This document shows, in pieces, positions 54,116 through 62,846 of a DNA stretch of 64,000 nt. How positions within the stretch are numbered: the stretch's first letter is position 1; each line of letters begins with the position of its first letter. The DNA lies in NCBI GenBank assembly GCA_017448795.1, contig JAFSKV010000039.1, positions 22,462 to 86,461 of the forward strand, in the 5' to 3' direction. A model generated the notes under the pieces. It was not told where the DNA came from, searched no databases, and saw only the letters and a list, made by a program, of their open reading frames with translations. A program made the position numbers and the translations under genes. Origin of the DNA: Synergistaceae bacterium. Lineage in GTDB: Bacteria; Synergistota; Synergistia; Synergistales; Aminobacteriaceae.

Positions 54116-55725
54116 TGCAGAAAGAAGAAAACAATATCACGCGTCAGGGAGGGAACACACATTCCCGGCAGGAAGAAAACAACACTCCCATGCGCCAGGA
54201 AGGGAACACGTCCCGGCAGAAAGAACACATCACCCCCGCGCGTCTCGAAGAAATCATCATCCCCAATCTTGAAGCCAGCCCCGGCTCTTCCTGCTACTGG
54301 TGGGACGGGAAATGGTACACCCGCGCTGACATGCTCTCACTCGTCAGCAACTGTGAGGCAGTCCTCCGCAACTCAGGATTCTCACGCGGACAGAAGCTCG
54401 TAGTCATGCTCAGGAACTCGCCGCTGATCCCCGCGTTGTCTCTTGCTGTGTGGAAGCTGGGCGGGATATTCTGCCCCCTCAACGAGAAAGCAGGACTCGA
54501 ATCCCTCACCGGGACTCTCGAACTCATTCAGCCCTTCGCGGTAATCGCAGAACACGAAATCCCGGAGCTTGCGGAAAAATGGCCGTTCCTCACATGCTCC
54601 CTCGACAGCGTGAGCCTTCCTGCCTTCACCGGGAAAACTCAGTCCCCGGAACCTGAAGACTACGCGCTAATCCTCGCAACGTCAGGAACAACCGGCCTCC
54701 CTAAAGCTATTCCCCTGACTCACAGCAACCTTGCCTCAAACTGTCAGGCCGTCCGCGAAATGATACCCAGCCTCAGCGGTGATGACACGTTCCTTACCGT
54801 CCTGCCTAACTTCCATTCTTTCGGCTACACGGTAACAATCATCCTGCCCCTGACACTCGGCGCGAGGCTCTCGGTTGCCCCGTCATTCCTGCCTCCTGCC
54901 GCGACGATAAGAGCCATCACGGAAGCAAGGGTTGATGTGATGTTCGTTGTCCCGGCGATAATCTCGTTCCTGCTGATGTCGGTCGAGAAGGGGAAAATGC
55001 CCGCCGAGTCCCTCGCAAGAATCCGCATAATCTGCACTGGAGGCGACAAGCTCAATCCCAACTGCCACAAGCTGGCTCTCTCACTCTTGGGGCGCGACAT
55101 TATGGAGGGTTACGGGCTGACTGAGACATCCCCCGTAATCTGCGTGAATCATGACTGCGAGACCCAGATAACCGGGAGCATCGGGCCTGTATTGCCGGGC
55201 TACGAGTACAAGCTCAAGACACGCGAGGGCAAAGACACGGACGACAAGGAAGGAGTCTTGTGGGTACGCGGGCCGTCAGTAACACCCGGCTACCTTCACG
55301 CGCCAGAAATCACGGCTGAACGCTTCGACGCAGACGGCTACCTGAACACGGGGGATTACGTGAAACTTGAGACTCATGACGGCGAGGAGTTCGTGTACAT
55401 TCTGGACAGGGTAACGGACATAATCATTGTGGGAGGGTTCAACGTTTACCCGCAGGAAGTCGAGAAGGTTCTTGCGGAACACCCGGCTGTCCGCCAGGCT
55501 GTTGTTGTGGGGATGCCCCATGACATCAACGGGCAGATTCCAAAGGCGTATGTCATGCTTGAGGAGGGCGCGGAAGCTGACGGGCGCGAAATCATCAAGT
55601 ACGCGAAGGAGAAGCTGGCTCACTTCAAGGTGCCGAGAAGCGTGGAGTTCGTTACGGAGTTCCCATTGTCCGGGACAGGGAAGATTCTCCGGCGTGTTCT
55701 TAGGGACATGGCCGCGGGGAAATAG
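54115..55725 (+). CDS. AMP-forming acyl-CoA/acyl-ACP synthetase, copy 2, with repeat-bearing N-terminal extension
   Basis: A 536-residue paralogue of the preceding gene, clearly a tandem duplicate: LATSGTTGLPKAIPLTH, IMEGYGLTETSPV, YLNTGDYVKLETHDG and GTGKILRRVL are all intact. Its ATG overlaps the upstream stop (TAATG). Compared with copy 1 it carries about 43 extra N-terminal residues, hydrophilic and rich in Gln, Asn, Arg and Glu, built from about three 16-residue imperfect repeats. The extension has no signal peptide features and is probably disordered. A strong terminator follows at 55741. Confidence 0.9.
   Translation: MQKEENNITRQGGNTHSRQEENNTPMRQEGNTSRQKEHITPARLEEIIIPNLEASPGSSCYWWDGKWYTRADMLSLVSNCEAVLRNSGFSRGQKLVVMLRNSPLIPALSLAVWKLGGIFCPLNEKAGLESLTGTLELIQPFAVIAEHEIPELAEKWPFLTCSLDSVSLPAFTGKTQSPEPEDYALILATSGTTGLPKAIPLTHSNLASNCQAVREMIPSLSGDDTFLTVLPNFHSFGYTVTIILPLTLGARLSVAPSFLPPAATIRAITEARVDVMFVVPAIISFLLMSVEKGKMPAESLARIRIICTGGDKLNPNCHKLALSLLGRDIMEGYGLTETSPVICVNHDCETQITGSIGPVLPGYEYKLKTREGKDTDDKEGVLWVRGPSVTPGYLHAPEITAERFDADGYLNTGDYVKLETHDGEEFVYILDRVTDIIIVGGFNVYPQEVEKVLAEHPAVRQAVVVGMPHDINGQIPKAYVMLEEGAEADGREIIKYAKEKLAHFKVPRSVEFVTEFPLSGTGKILRRVLRDMAAGK
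54118..54258 (+). repeat. Imperfect 48-bp tandem repeat in the second ligase gene
   Basis: About three 48-base units encode RQ-x-EENN...RQ-x-GNT-x-S type 16-residue repeats, the third unit being shorter and diverged (RQKEHITPARLEE). Because 48 is a multiple of 3, copy-number changes would keep the frame. Confidence 0.7.
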
Positions 55726-55740
55726 GAATGATGAAAGTTT

Positions 55741-55773
55741 GCGGCTGGCTCAAGAGGGCTGGCCGCTTTTTTT
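55741..55773 (+). terminator. Terminator after the AMP-ligase operon
   Basis: GCGGCTGGC (55741-55749) pairs with GCTGGCCGC (55758-55766; two G-T pairs) around an 8-base loop, followed by seven T (55767-55773). It lies at the convergent junction and overlaps the last codons of the flippase gene. Confidence 0.85.
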
Positions 55774-57174
55774 GCGCGTGAATCTCGCCGACAATTTCCG
55801 CCGCACTGCGAGGATCATTCCCTTGTTCAGGACGGTGAAGAATGCCGCGCTCATAATGATGTTGATGATGTCGAGGAAGATATTTCTCACACAGCAAAGC
55901 ACCGCCATCAAGCTCAGGAAAGCCACAACAAGAATCATGTGCATCACGTCATACTTCATGCCGGCCATTTCCCGCACGTCCCTCATCCTCACAGTTCCGA
56001 CAAGGACATAGCTTATCACCGTTGACAGCGAGGCCGCATAGAGACCGATAAACTTTATCAGCACGAGGTTGGCTGTTACGTTGCAGGCCGCGGCCATGAA
56101 TGTTGTTCTGGCGAGTCCCTTCATCTCCTTGCAGGCCATGTAGATACCCCCCAAGAAGCTGCATATTATGCTGAAGAACGAGGCCATGAAAAGAAGCGGC
56201 ATCTGTGTATAAGCGTCAGAGTAATCACCCTTTATGAGGACGGCGAAAAGAATTGGCGTTGAGGCAATGATGAGTCCAAGAAGCCCGGCCATGAAATCCA
56301 GAAGTGCCCTGAACATTTGGGTGTAATACTCGGCTCTGTCGTTGTCCTTCATCGCGAGGCTGGCATTCTCGCTCCAAGCCAAACCAAATGTGGACTGCGC
56401 AAGATTCAGAAGACCGGGTATTTTGTGGGCGACAGCGTAGGCGGCATTAGCAGGCAGTCCCAGGAAAGACGAGACAATGATTCTGTCCGAGGCGTTGATG
56501 ACCCACCAGCACATAGCATCAAGAAGGTTGGGGAATGAGTAGGAAATGAGCTGCCTTATTCTCCCCAAGCTGAGAGAAGATAAGCTGACGTAACGGAAAA
56601 TCCCTGTCCTTAGTATCAGGAACATCATAGACGATGCAGAAGAGAGAAGTATTGCCGCGACTGCCCCTGTAAGTCCGGCGTTGAACCACCAGAGAAACAC
56701 GACGATGAACAGAACCTTGAACGAGACATTAACCACCGCGCTTAGTGAGTAATCAAGATTCCTGCCTACGCCCCGCGTGAAAAGCCCCGTTATTGTGTTG
56801 GAGAGGCTGACGAAAAGATACACGCATGAAAGAAGCCTTACCGCCGGATTCCCTGGTATCATGAAGAAAAGAGGGACTAAAGCCGCGGCTGATATGGAGG
56901 ACGAGAAGATTACAGTGCTTGAGATTATGCTTTTGGTTTCGTCAGGATTGCCCCTAGCGTCTATCAGGTAACGGAAGGAAGCCGCGTGTATGTTGAGGGT
57001 AGCTACAGGAAGTGCCATAGAGAACACCGTGAAGATAAGATCAAACATTCCGTACTCATTTTTCGTGAGGCAGCCTGTAAGTATCGGGGATGTGATGAAG
57101 ACGCTGAACTTGGGCAGCACTGTTCCGATGGAGAATATCAAAGTGTTCTTGATGAGGCTTCCCTGCCTGCTCAT
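55750..57174 (-). CDS. Wzx-type polysaccharide flippase (MOP superfamily)
   Basis: This 474-residue membrane protein has about 12-14 hydrophobic segments and the N-terminal MOP pattern NTLIFSIGTVLPKFSVFIT. Wzx-family members flip lipid-linked oligosaccharides across the inner membrane during O-antigen, capsule or exopolysaccharide synthesis. Positive residues in the loops (FTRGVGRNLDY, WWVINASDRIIVSSF) fit the family. No glycosyltransferases are adjacent, so it stands apart from any polysaccharide cluster here. MurJ is less likely because the usual MurJ sequence features are not evident. Confidence 0.85.
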   Translation of the reverse strand: MSRQGSLIKNTLIFSIGTVLPKFSVFITSPILTGCLTKNEYGMFDLIFTVFSMALPVATLNIHAASFRYLIDARGNPDETKSIISSTVIFSSSISAAALVPLFFMIPGNPAVRLLSCVYLFVSLSNTITGLFTRGVGRNLDYSLSAVVNVSFKVLFIVVFLWWFNAGLTGAVAAILLSSASSMMFLILRTGIFRYVSLSSLSLGRIRQLISYSFPNLLDAMCWWVINASDRIIVSSFLGLPANAAYAVAHKIPGLLNLAQSTFGLAWSENASLAMKDNDRAEYYTQMFRALLDFMAGLLGLIIASTPILFAVLIKGDYSDAYTQMPLLFMASFFSIICSFLGGIYMACKEMKGLARTTFMAAACNVTANLVLIKFIGLYAASLSTVISYVLVGTVRMRDVREMAGMKYDVMHMILVVAFLSLMAVLCCVRNIFLDIINIIMSAAFFTVLNKGMILAVRRKLSARFTRKKSGQPS

Positions 57175-57197
57175 TTTGCGGAATTTCCCCCCTGAAA

Positions 57198-57203
57198 TAT
57201 AAT
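57198..57203 (+). promoter_or_regulatory. -10 element for xthA
   Basis: TATAAT lies 39 bases upstream of the xthA ATG, with AGGAGG between (about 57227-57232). No clear -35 box is seen. Confidence 0.5.
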
Positions 57204-57242
57204 GTCGCCGCGATTATATCATTCACAGGAGGCGGCAATCAC

Positions 57243-58007
57243 ATGATACTTGCTACATTCAACGTGAACTCTGTGCGTTCGAGGCTTCATATTCTGGAAC
57301 GGTGGCTAAAGTCCGCAGGCCCTGATATTCTCTTCATGCAGGAGACAAAGACACAGGATGAATTTTTCCCTGACGTTGCGTTTCAGGAATGGGGCTACAG
57401 GTCATACTTTCACGGCGGGAAAAGCTACAACGGAGTCGCCGCAATCGTGAAGGAGGGACTCGGCGATGTTGATGTTACGTTCGGTTTTGATGACGGGGAA
57501 TTTGACACAAGAGTCCTCACTCTGAGGCACAAGAATCTGACCGTCCTCAACACCTACGTTCCGCAGGGTAAATCCACCGACAGCCCGGACTTCACCGTCA
57601 AGAAAGAGTTCCTCGCCCGCGTTAAGAGTGTCATTGAGCGCGAGGAAGGGGGGCTGTTCTTGTGGACTGGGGATCTCAACGTCGCCCCCGAAAACAGGGA
57701 CGTAACCAGCCCTGAGACGAAGAAGAGTCATGTGTGCTTCTGCGACGAAATCAGGCAGGTTTTCCGCGCAACAAAAAACAGCCTCGTTGACGTTCTGAGA
57801 CTGTTTGATGACGGTGATAATGTGTTCACGTTCTACGATTACCGCGTGAAGAATGCTGTGAGCCGCAAAATAGGCTGGCGTATTGACCACATGCTTGCTT
57901 CGCCGGGACTCGCTGACCTGGCCGAATGGTGCAGGCCTGACATTGAGCCGCGGAAGTGGGACAAGCCTTCGGATCACACGCCGCTAGTCGCAAATTTCAG
58001 GCTGTAA
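57243..58007 (+). CDS. xthA: Exodeoxyribonuclease III (AP endonuclease)
   Basis: This 254-residue enzyme cuts DNA at abasic sites and degrades duplex 3' ends in base-excision repair, so it could act after the SMUG1-type glycosylase encoded at 17205. All catalytic motifs of the EEP fold are present: FNVNSVRSRL, FMQETKTQ (metal-binding Glu), GDLNVAP, WRIDHMLAS and the final PSDHTPL. It starts at ATG after AGGAGG. It is convergent with gltX, three bases apart. Confidence 0.95.
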   Translation: MILATFNVNSVRSRLHILERWLKSAGPDILFMQETKTQDEFFPDVAFQEWGYRSYFHGGKSYNGVAAIVKEGLGDVDVTFGFDDGEFDTRVLTLRHKNLTVLNTYVPQGKSTDSPDFTVKKEFLARVKSVIEREEGGLFLWTGDLNVAPENRDVTSPETKKSHVCFCDEIRQVFRATKNSLVDVLRLFDDGDNVFTFYDYRVKNAVSRKIGWRIDHMLASPGLADLAEWCRPDIEPRKWDKPSDHTPLVANFRL

Positions 58008-58010
58008 CAG

Positions 58011-59351
58011 CTACAGTAACCCGTAAAATTCCAGCCTCTTCCTGCACTCCTCACGCCCCATAAGCTCGGCGACCTCGAAAATCCCCGGGCTTACCTTCAT
58101 CCCAGTCAGCGCGAATCTCAGGGGCATTGCGTAATCCTTCATCTTTGCTCCCTCATGCTGGCCAATCCACGAGCGTGCGACTCCTTCAAGCTCTTCCGCC
58201 TTCCACGAGTCATGTGAGAATATCGCGGCGAAAAACGGCTTCAGCTTCTCCTTGTCGACACCCTCAGCGTTCCAGCGAGCTTTGACGGGTTCAAACGACA
58301 CGAAATAGTCCGAGAACTCCGACATCTCTTTTGCCGTTCTTCCGCGCCCGGCCATGAGGGTCAAAGCGTCCTCAAGGTACTTCACGCCGCGTGATGCCTC
58401 AACGTCAGCGACTGGCAGCCCTGCCTCCTCCCAGAAAGGACGAACCATAGACAGCCGGACATCTGGCGCAAGAGCCTTCAAGTGTTCCTGGTTGATGTAG
58501 TTTAGCTTGTCGAAATCGAACACGGCTGCCTTCCGCGTTACCCGTGAGAGCTCGAACCATTCGGCGGCCTCTTCACGCGTGAAAATCTCCTTGTCGTCCC
58601 CTGCTGACCACCCCAAGAGTGCCAGAAAGTTGAACATTGAGTCGGGCATATATCCCATGTCCCGATATTCGTAGATGCTCGTAGCTCCGTGGCGTTTGCT
58701 GAGTTTCTTCTTGTCGCGCCCAAGTATCATGGGAAGGTGGGCAAATTCGGGAACGTCCCAGCCTAACGCCCGGTAAAGCAGAATCTGCTTGGGAGTGTTC
58801 GAGATGTGATCTTCTCCCCTGATGACGTGGGTAATGTTCATGAGGTGATCGTCGACAACAACCGCGTAATTGTACGTGGGCATTCCGTCGCTCTTTATGA
58901 TGACAATATCCTTGAGCTTGTCTGAATCTTTCTCGCGAAGTCCGTCGCTCATCACGTCAATCTGGCCGTACACAATATCCCTGAACGATATATCCTGCCC
59001 CGCCTCAACACGGAAGATTATTGCCCCGCCGTCCCGGTAAGCCCTGCCCATGCCGACAAGCTGGTCCGCGTAGTCCCGGTAAATGCCGAGACGCTCAGAC
59101 TGACGGTAAGGGCCGTAAGAGCCGCCGATGTCCGGCCCCTCGTCCCAGTCGAGTCCGAGCCACACCATCCCGGACATGATTGTTTCCTCGTACTCTTTTG
59201 TTGACCGGGCAAGGTCGGTGTCCTCAATCCTGAGTATGAACCTGCCGTGATTGTGCCGCGCCCAGAGCCAGTTGAACAGCGCAGTATGTCCTCCTCCTAT
59301 GTGGAGCGCGCCTGTTGGGCTTGGGGCGAATCTCACTCTTACTTCTGACAT
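58011..59351 (-). CDS. gltX: Glutamyl-tRNA synthetase
   Basis: GltX charges tRNA(Glu) (and tRNA(Gln) in organisms using the amidotransferase route). The 446-residue product is somewhat short for the family (about 470-490). Class I motifs are present: HIGGGHTALFNW (HIGH type) at residues 18-29, IRGEDHISNTPKQI and KLSKRHG. It starts at ATG after GGAGGAGT and has a TATAAT about 27 bases upstream. Many bacteria carry two GltX copies; whether this is the only one cannot be told here. Confidence 0.95.
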   Translation of the reverse strand: MSEVRVRFAPSPTGALHIGGGHTALFNWLWARHNHGRFILRIEDTDLARSTKEYEETIMSGMVWLGLDWDEGPDIGGSYGPYRQSERLGIYRDYADQLVGMGRAYRDGGAIIFRVEAGQDISFRDIVYGQIDVMSDGLREKDSDKLKDIVIIKSDGMPTYNYAVVVDDHLMNITHVIRGEDHISNTPKQILLYRALGWDVPEFAHLPMILGRDKKKLSKRHGATSIYEYRDMGYMPDSMFNFLALLGWSAGDDKEIFTREEAAEWFELSRVTRKAAVFDFDKLNYINQEHLKALAPDVRLSMVRPFWEEAGLPVADVEASRGVKYLEDALTLMAGRGRTAKEMSEFSDYFVSFEPVKARWNAEGVDKEKLKPFFAAIFSHDSWKAEELEGVARSWIGQHEGAKMKDYAMPLRFALTGMKVSPGIFEVAELMGREECRKRLEFYGLL

Positions 59352-59377
59352 GTGATTACTCCTCCTTTGACGTGTGA

Positions 59378-59383
59378 ATTATA
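59378..59383 (-). promoter_or_regulatory. -10 element for gltX
   Basis: On the minus strand TATAAT (in ATAGTATAATTC) lies 26 bases upstream of the gltX ATG, just before the ribosome binding site GGAGGAGT. The -35 region is AT-rich without a clear hexamer. Confidence 0.5.
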
Positions 59384-59437
59384 CTATCACGGCGGGAGAG
59401 TAAAATTTTCACGGAGAATGAAAGGAGAGAGTTGCTC

Positions 59438-60310
59438 ATGGGAAAATTGCTGTTCATCATGCTGGCACTGGTTCTGATTATGCCCGCAAAGTCATCCGGC
59501 AACGCCCCGGAAATCGAGACACTAAGGACGGCCTCATTCACGATGGACTATTTCCGTTTCGGCAAGGGGAACAGGACGCTCGTGATTCTTCCGGGCATAA
59601 GCGTGAAGAGTGTCATGAACTACGCGGGGGCAATCGAGGAGAGTTACAGGCTTCTTGCAGAGGATTTCACGGTCTGCGTAATGGACAGGAGAAAAGATAT
59701 TCCGGCCCGTTACTCCGTCTGCGACATGGCCGGAGACACAGCCGAAGCGCTAAGAGCTTTGGGTCTCAGCAGGGTATGCGTGTTCGGAGCGTCCCAGGGC
59801 GGAATGATGGCGATGAAGCTGGCGGCCGACAATCCCGGGCTGGTGGACTGCATGATTCTCGGCTCAACTTCAGCGCAGGTAACACCGGAACAGTACAGCG
59901 CGGTATTCGGGGGCTTTGTGCGTCTCGCGGAGGAAGGAAACGCGGAAGCCCTCAGCCTTGCGTTCGGTGAGGCTGTCTACCCTCGTGAAGTGTTCGCGCA
60001 GTCGAGGGAGCTTCTTGTCGAGTCCGCAAAAACTGTTACGCCTGAAGACCTGTCCCGCTTCGTAATAATGACAGAGGGGATGAGGGGCTTTGACGTTACG
60101 GATGGCCTGAGGAAGATAACATGCCCTGTCCTCGTGATAGGCTCATACAGCGACAAGGTATTCGGCGGTGATGCGTCTGTGAGGATTATGGAGCTTCTTG
60201 GCGGAAGGCCGGGCTGTGAGCTGTTCATGTATGACGGTTACGGACACGCCGCTTACGACACCGCGCCTGACTACAGGGAGCGCATGATGAATTTCCTCCG
60301 CAAGCACTGA
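59438..60310 (+). CDS. Secreted or membrane-anchored alpha/beta hydrolase
   Basis: About 290 residues with an N-terminal signal-like segment (LLFIMLALVLIMPAKSSG). The alpha/beta hydrolase triad is visible: nucleophile Ser in FGASQGGMMA at about residue 125, Asp in GSYSDKVFGG and His in GYGHAAYD near the end. An oxyanion region precedes at VILPGISVK. I place the start at ATG 59438, nine bases after AGGAGA; a TTG six bases earlier is possible. Substrate unknown; esterase-like or lactonase-like activity fits. It is a single gene, divergent from gltX. Confidence 0.85.
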   Translation: MGKLLFIMLALVLIMPAKSSGNAPEIETLRTASFTMDYFRFGKGNRTLVILPGISVKSVMNYAGAIEESYRLLAEDFTVCVMDRRKDIPARYSVCDMAGDTAEALRALGLSRVCVFGASQGGMMAMKLAADNPGLVDCMILGSTSAQVTPEQYSAVFGGFVRLAEEGNAEALSLAFGEAVYPREVFAQSRELLVESAKTVTPEDLSRFVIMTEGMRGFDVTDGLRKITCPVLVIGSYSDKVFGGDASVRIMELLGGRPGCELFMYDGYGHAAYDTAPDYRERMMNFLRKH

Positions 60311-60318
60311 GGCAGGAA

Positions 60319-60341
60319 GCACTCTCTTCAACGGGGAGTGC
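60319..60341 (+). terminator. Possible terminator after the alpha/beta hydrolase
   Basis: GCACTC (60319-60324) pairs with GAGTGC (60336-60341) and is followed by CTCTTTC, a poor T run. It may work in both directions between convergent genes. Confidence 0.35.
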
Positions 60342-60356
60342 CTCTTTCACGCCTCA

Positions 60357-61097
60357 TCATCTGGCGTAGTTCCTTGACCACTCGAATATTCCCAGGGCCG
60401 CCGCAACACTCGCATTCAGTGAACTTATTCCCCCGGCCATGATGGGAATCCGCCTGAGAATGTCGCAGGTCTCACGCACAAGCCGCGACAGCCCTTCACC
60501 TTCAGCACCGACAACAAGAGCGCAACGTTCCGGCAATGTCCCAGTCCACAAAGACTCCTCAGCGTTCCCGTCGAGTCCGGCCGTCCAGAAATTCGCGGCC
60601 TTGAACGCCTCAATAGTGCGTGTGATGTTGCTGACCGGGATTAACGGGAGTCTTAGTGATGCGCCTGCGCTGGTCTTTATGACTGTGTCATTCGGGACTG
60701 CCGAGCGGCGTTTTGCGTACACGACACAAGATGCTCCTCCTGCTTCTGCTGAACGGATTATCGCGCCGAGATTGTGGGGGTCTTCTATGTGGTCGAGGAT
60801 TACGGCGAGGACGGGCGAATTTGTGTCTTGGGACTTCAGGAACGAGTCGAGGTCGAGAGTCCTTGCCTGAGTGAGTCGGCATATGACTCCCTGGTGTTTT
60901 TCGCCGCCTGAGAGTTTGTCGAGGGCTTCGGGGGCGACTATCTGCCACGTAACATTAGCGGCTCTTGCCATGTCCAGCAGCTCATCGAGGAAGGGGGGGC
61001 GCACGTTGTTGGCGACGAGGAGCTTCGCGCATCTTTCGGGGGACTTGGCGAGGAGGTCTGTTACGGGCTTGCGTCCCCTGCAAATATCATCGGTCAT
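60357..61097 (-). CDS. rlmB: SpoU-family 23S rRNA 2'-O-ribose methyltransferase (RlmB-like)
   Basis: The product is 246 residues from ATG 61097; a longer frame to 61157 overlaps the promoter region and is unlikely. An N-terminal substrate-binding domain (ICRGRKPVTDLLA) precedes the knotted SPOUT catalytic domain with motif 1 HIEDPHNLGAIIRSAEAGG, motif 2 LVVGAEGEGLSRL and motif 3 IPIMAGGISSLNASVAAALGIFE. This pattern is that of RlmB/TrmH-type enzymes that methylate 23S rRNA G2251. A TATAAT lies 41 bases upstream. Confidence 0.92.
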   Translation of the reverse strand: MTDDICRGRKPVTDLLAKSPERCAKLLVANNVRPPFLDELLDMARAANVTWQIVAPEALDKLSGGEKHQGVICRLTQARTLDLDSFLKSQDTNSPVLAVILDHIEDPHNLGAIIRSAEAGGASCVVYAKRRSAVPNDTVIKTSAGASLRLPLIPVSNITRTIEAFKAANFWTAGLDGNAEESLWTGTLPERCALVVGAEGEGLSRLVRETCDILRRIPIMAGGISSLNASVAAALGIFEWSRNYAR

Positions 61098-61137
61098 GTT
61101 ATGCCTGCTTTCGTGTGGGATTTTTGCTGACGTGGGA

Positions 61138-61143
61138 ATTATA
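61138..61143 (-). promoter_or_regulatory. -10 element for rlmB
   Basis: On the minus strand TATAAT lies 41 bases upstream of the rlmB ATG and 13 bases beyond the terminator of the preceding operon. Confidence 0.5.
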
Positions 61144-61155
61144 CGCCCCAGCAAC

Positions 61156-61185
61156 AAAAATCCCCCGGCCTCACAACCACGGGGG
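61156..61185 (-). terminator. Terminator of the GlpA/GlpB/DUF1667 operon
   Basis: On the minus strand CCCCCG (61185-61180) pairs with CGGGGG (61167-61162) around a 12-base loop, followed by ATTTTT. It lies 12 bases after the DUF1667 stop. Confidence 0.8.
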
Positions 61186-61196
61186 ACTCTCTCATC

Positions 61197-61568
61197 CTAC
61201 ACTGCCTCCAAGTCCCTGCTCGCAACAATATCCGCGTCAGTCCCGCAAACATTGTGTATCAGAACCTGGCCAATCTTCACGGGAGCTTCAACCTCAAGTG
61301 CCGCAACCGCCCTCGTGATGTCGAATAGTTTTCCTTTGGGCGCGGGAGTCTTGCTTCTCACAGGACACACAGGGAGCTTTCCGCCTTTCACCCTGACTGT
61401 TGACGCGAAAACACGCCGCGGATCCTTCACTTCCGAACGCGCATAACTAGCACCCCTCGCGCAGGTGTTGCCCTCAACCTTCACGACCTCGCCGGCATCG
61501 TCAAGCGTTACAGTGAGTCCGCAGCCCAGGGGGCATGACACGCAGATGAACTTTCTTTCCTCGCTCAT
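61197..61568 (-). CDS. DUF1667 protein (third gene of a GlpA/GlpB-type operon)
   Basis: A 123-residue protein with two pairs of Cys: CVSCPLGCGLTV at the N-terminus and GNTCARGASYA. It continues with RRVFASTVRVKGG, and this layout is that of DUF1667. The Cys may bind an iron-sulfur cluster. In many anaerobes the gene follows two FAD oxidoreductases of the glycerol-3-phosphate dehydrogenase type, as here, so it is probably a small subunit or electron-transfer partner. It starts 15 bases after the GlpB-like stop and is closed by a terminator. Confidence 0.9.
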   Translation of the reverse strand: MSEERKFICVSCPLGCGLTVTLDDAGEVVKVEGNTCARGASYARSEVKDPRRVFASTVRVKGGKLPVCPVRSKTPAPKGKLFDITRAVAALEVEAPVKIGQVLIHNVCGTDADIVASRDLEAV

Positions 61569-61583
61569 AGTCTCACCTTCTCT

Positions 61584-62846
61584 CTACACGGGCTGAATGT
61601 CGATTGTGATGCTGCTGACATTCCCGGCCTCGCGCAATTTTTCGGTCTTTATCCGCACCTCGTTCATCTCACCGGGACGCGCATACCTGAGACGCTGTGA
61701 GTAAAGCTCCGTCCCGTCATCCGTAACAGCGAACACACGGCAGGCAGTCTCAACAGGATGAGTTACGCGCATGAAGATTGTCGAGTCAGCCTCACCCGTA
61801 ACGAACTGGGGCGAATACAGCCTGACATTTTCCCCGCCCTTCACCGGGATTCTCATGGATGATGCGATTTTCCCTGCGGCGAATTTTGCGGCGTTCGCTC
61901 CTGCTATCAGTCCTTCATCGCTGACGTTGTCGACAAGGTCATACACTATCACGACATTTCCGGCGGCAAAAATTGCGGGGTTGCTCGTCTGCAAGAGGTC
62001 ATTCACTACCGGGCCTCCTGTTACGGGGTGAATGTCAATCCCGGCCATCCGTGAAAGCTCGTTCTCAGGGATAAGCCCAATCGCCAGCAATAACGTATCA
62101 CACTCAACGTAGCGTTCAGTTCCGGCTATCGGAGTCATGTGGTCGTCGACTTCTGCCACTGTTACGCCTTCAAGCCTGTCCTGCCCGTGAATGCGTGTTA
62201 CTGTGGTCTTGAGGTGGAAGGGGATTCCGTAATCGTCGAGGCACTGGGCAATGTTGCGCCTGAGACCGCCCGGCCATGTCATGACTTCGTACACTCCCTC
62301 AACTTCCGCGCCCTCCCAGATCATACGCCGGGCCATGATAAGCCCAATATCCCCCGAACCTAGAATGACAGCGCGCTTTCCCGGCATGTAGCCTTCCATG
62401 TTGACGAAACGCTGGGCTGTTCCTGCTGTGTAGATTCCTGCGGGACGTGTGCCTGGTATCCTGATTGCGCCTAATGGACGCTCGCGGCATCCCATAGTGA
62501 GGACTATTGCTGACGGGTTGAGGGACTCAATTCCGCGCTCCTTGTTCATCGTCCACACCGTATTGTTCCCGCTGTCAATCTGGAACACCATCGTGTTTGT
62601 CCTGAACTCGACTCCTTCCTCGTGAGCCTGCTGAATGAACCTGTGCATGTATTCCGGCCCGGTCAGTTCCTCCTTGAACGTCCGCAAACCGAAGCCCGGG
62701 TGAATGCACTGCTGGAGGATACCGCCCAAGTCCCAATCACGTTCGAGGACAACGACTCTTTCAGCCCCCTCACGCCTCGCGCCGATTCCTGCGGCGACTC
62801 CTGCCGGGCCAGCTCCGATAATCAGCACGTCAATTCTCTCACTCAT
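61584..62846 (-). CDS. NAD(P)/FAD-dependent oxidoreductase (GlpB-like partner)
   Basis: This 420-residue protein is of the pyridine nucleotide-disulfide oxidoreductase type. It has an N-terminal FAD motif (VLIIGAGPAGVAAGIGARREGA), a second dinucleotide motif (AVILGSGDIGLIMARRM) at about residue 160 and the FAD-binding IFAAGNVVIVYDLVD near 290. No redox-active CxxC pair is seen. It overlaps the upstream GlpA-like gene by four bases (ATGA) and precedes DUF1667. In such operons the three proteins are thought to form a glycerol-3-phosphate dehydrogenase-like or related dehydrogenase complex. Confidence 0.87.
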   Translation of the reverse strand: MSERIDVLIIGAGPAGVAAGIGARREGAERVVVLERDWDLGGILQQCIHPGFGLRTFKEELTGPEYMHRFIQQAHEEGVEFRTNTMVFQIDSGNNTVWTMNKERGIESLNPSAIVLTMGCRERPLGAIRIPGTRPAGIYTAGTAQRFVNMEGYMPGKRAVILGSGDIGLIMARRMIWEGAEVEGVYEVMTWPGGLRRNIAQCLDDYGIPFHLKTTVTRIHGQDRLEGVTVAEVDDHMTPIAGTERYVECDTLLLAIGLIPENELSRMAGIDIHPVTGGPVVNDLLQTSNPAIFAAGNVVIVYDLVDNVSDEGLIAGANAAKFAAGKIASSMRIPVKGGENVRLYSPQFVTGEADSTIFMRVTHPVETACRVFAVTDDGTELYSQRLRYARPGEMNEVRIKTEKLREAGNVSSITIDIQPV

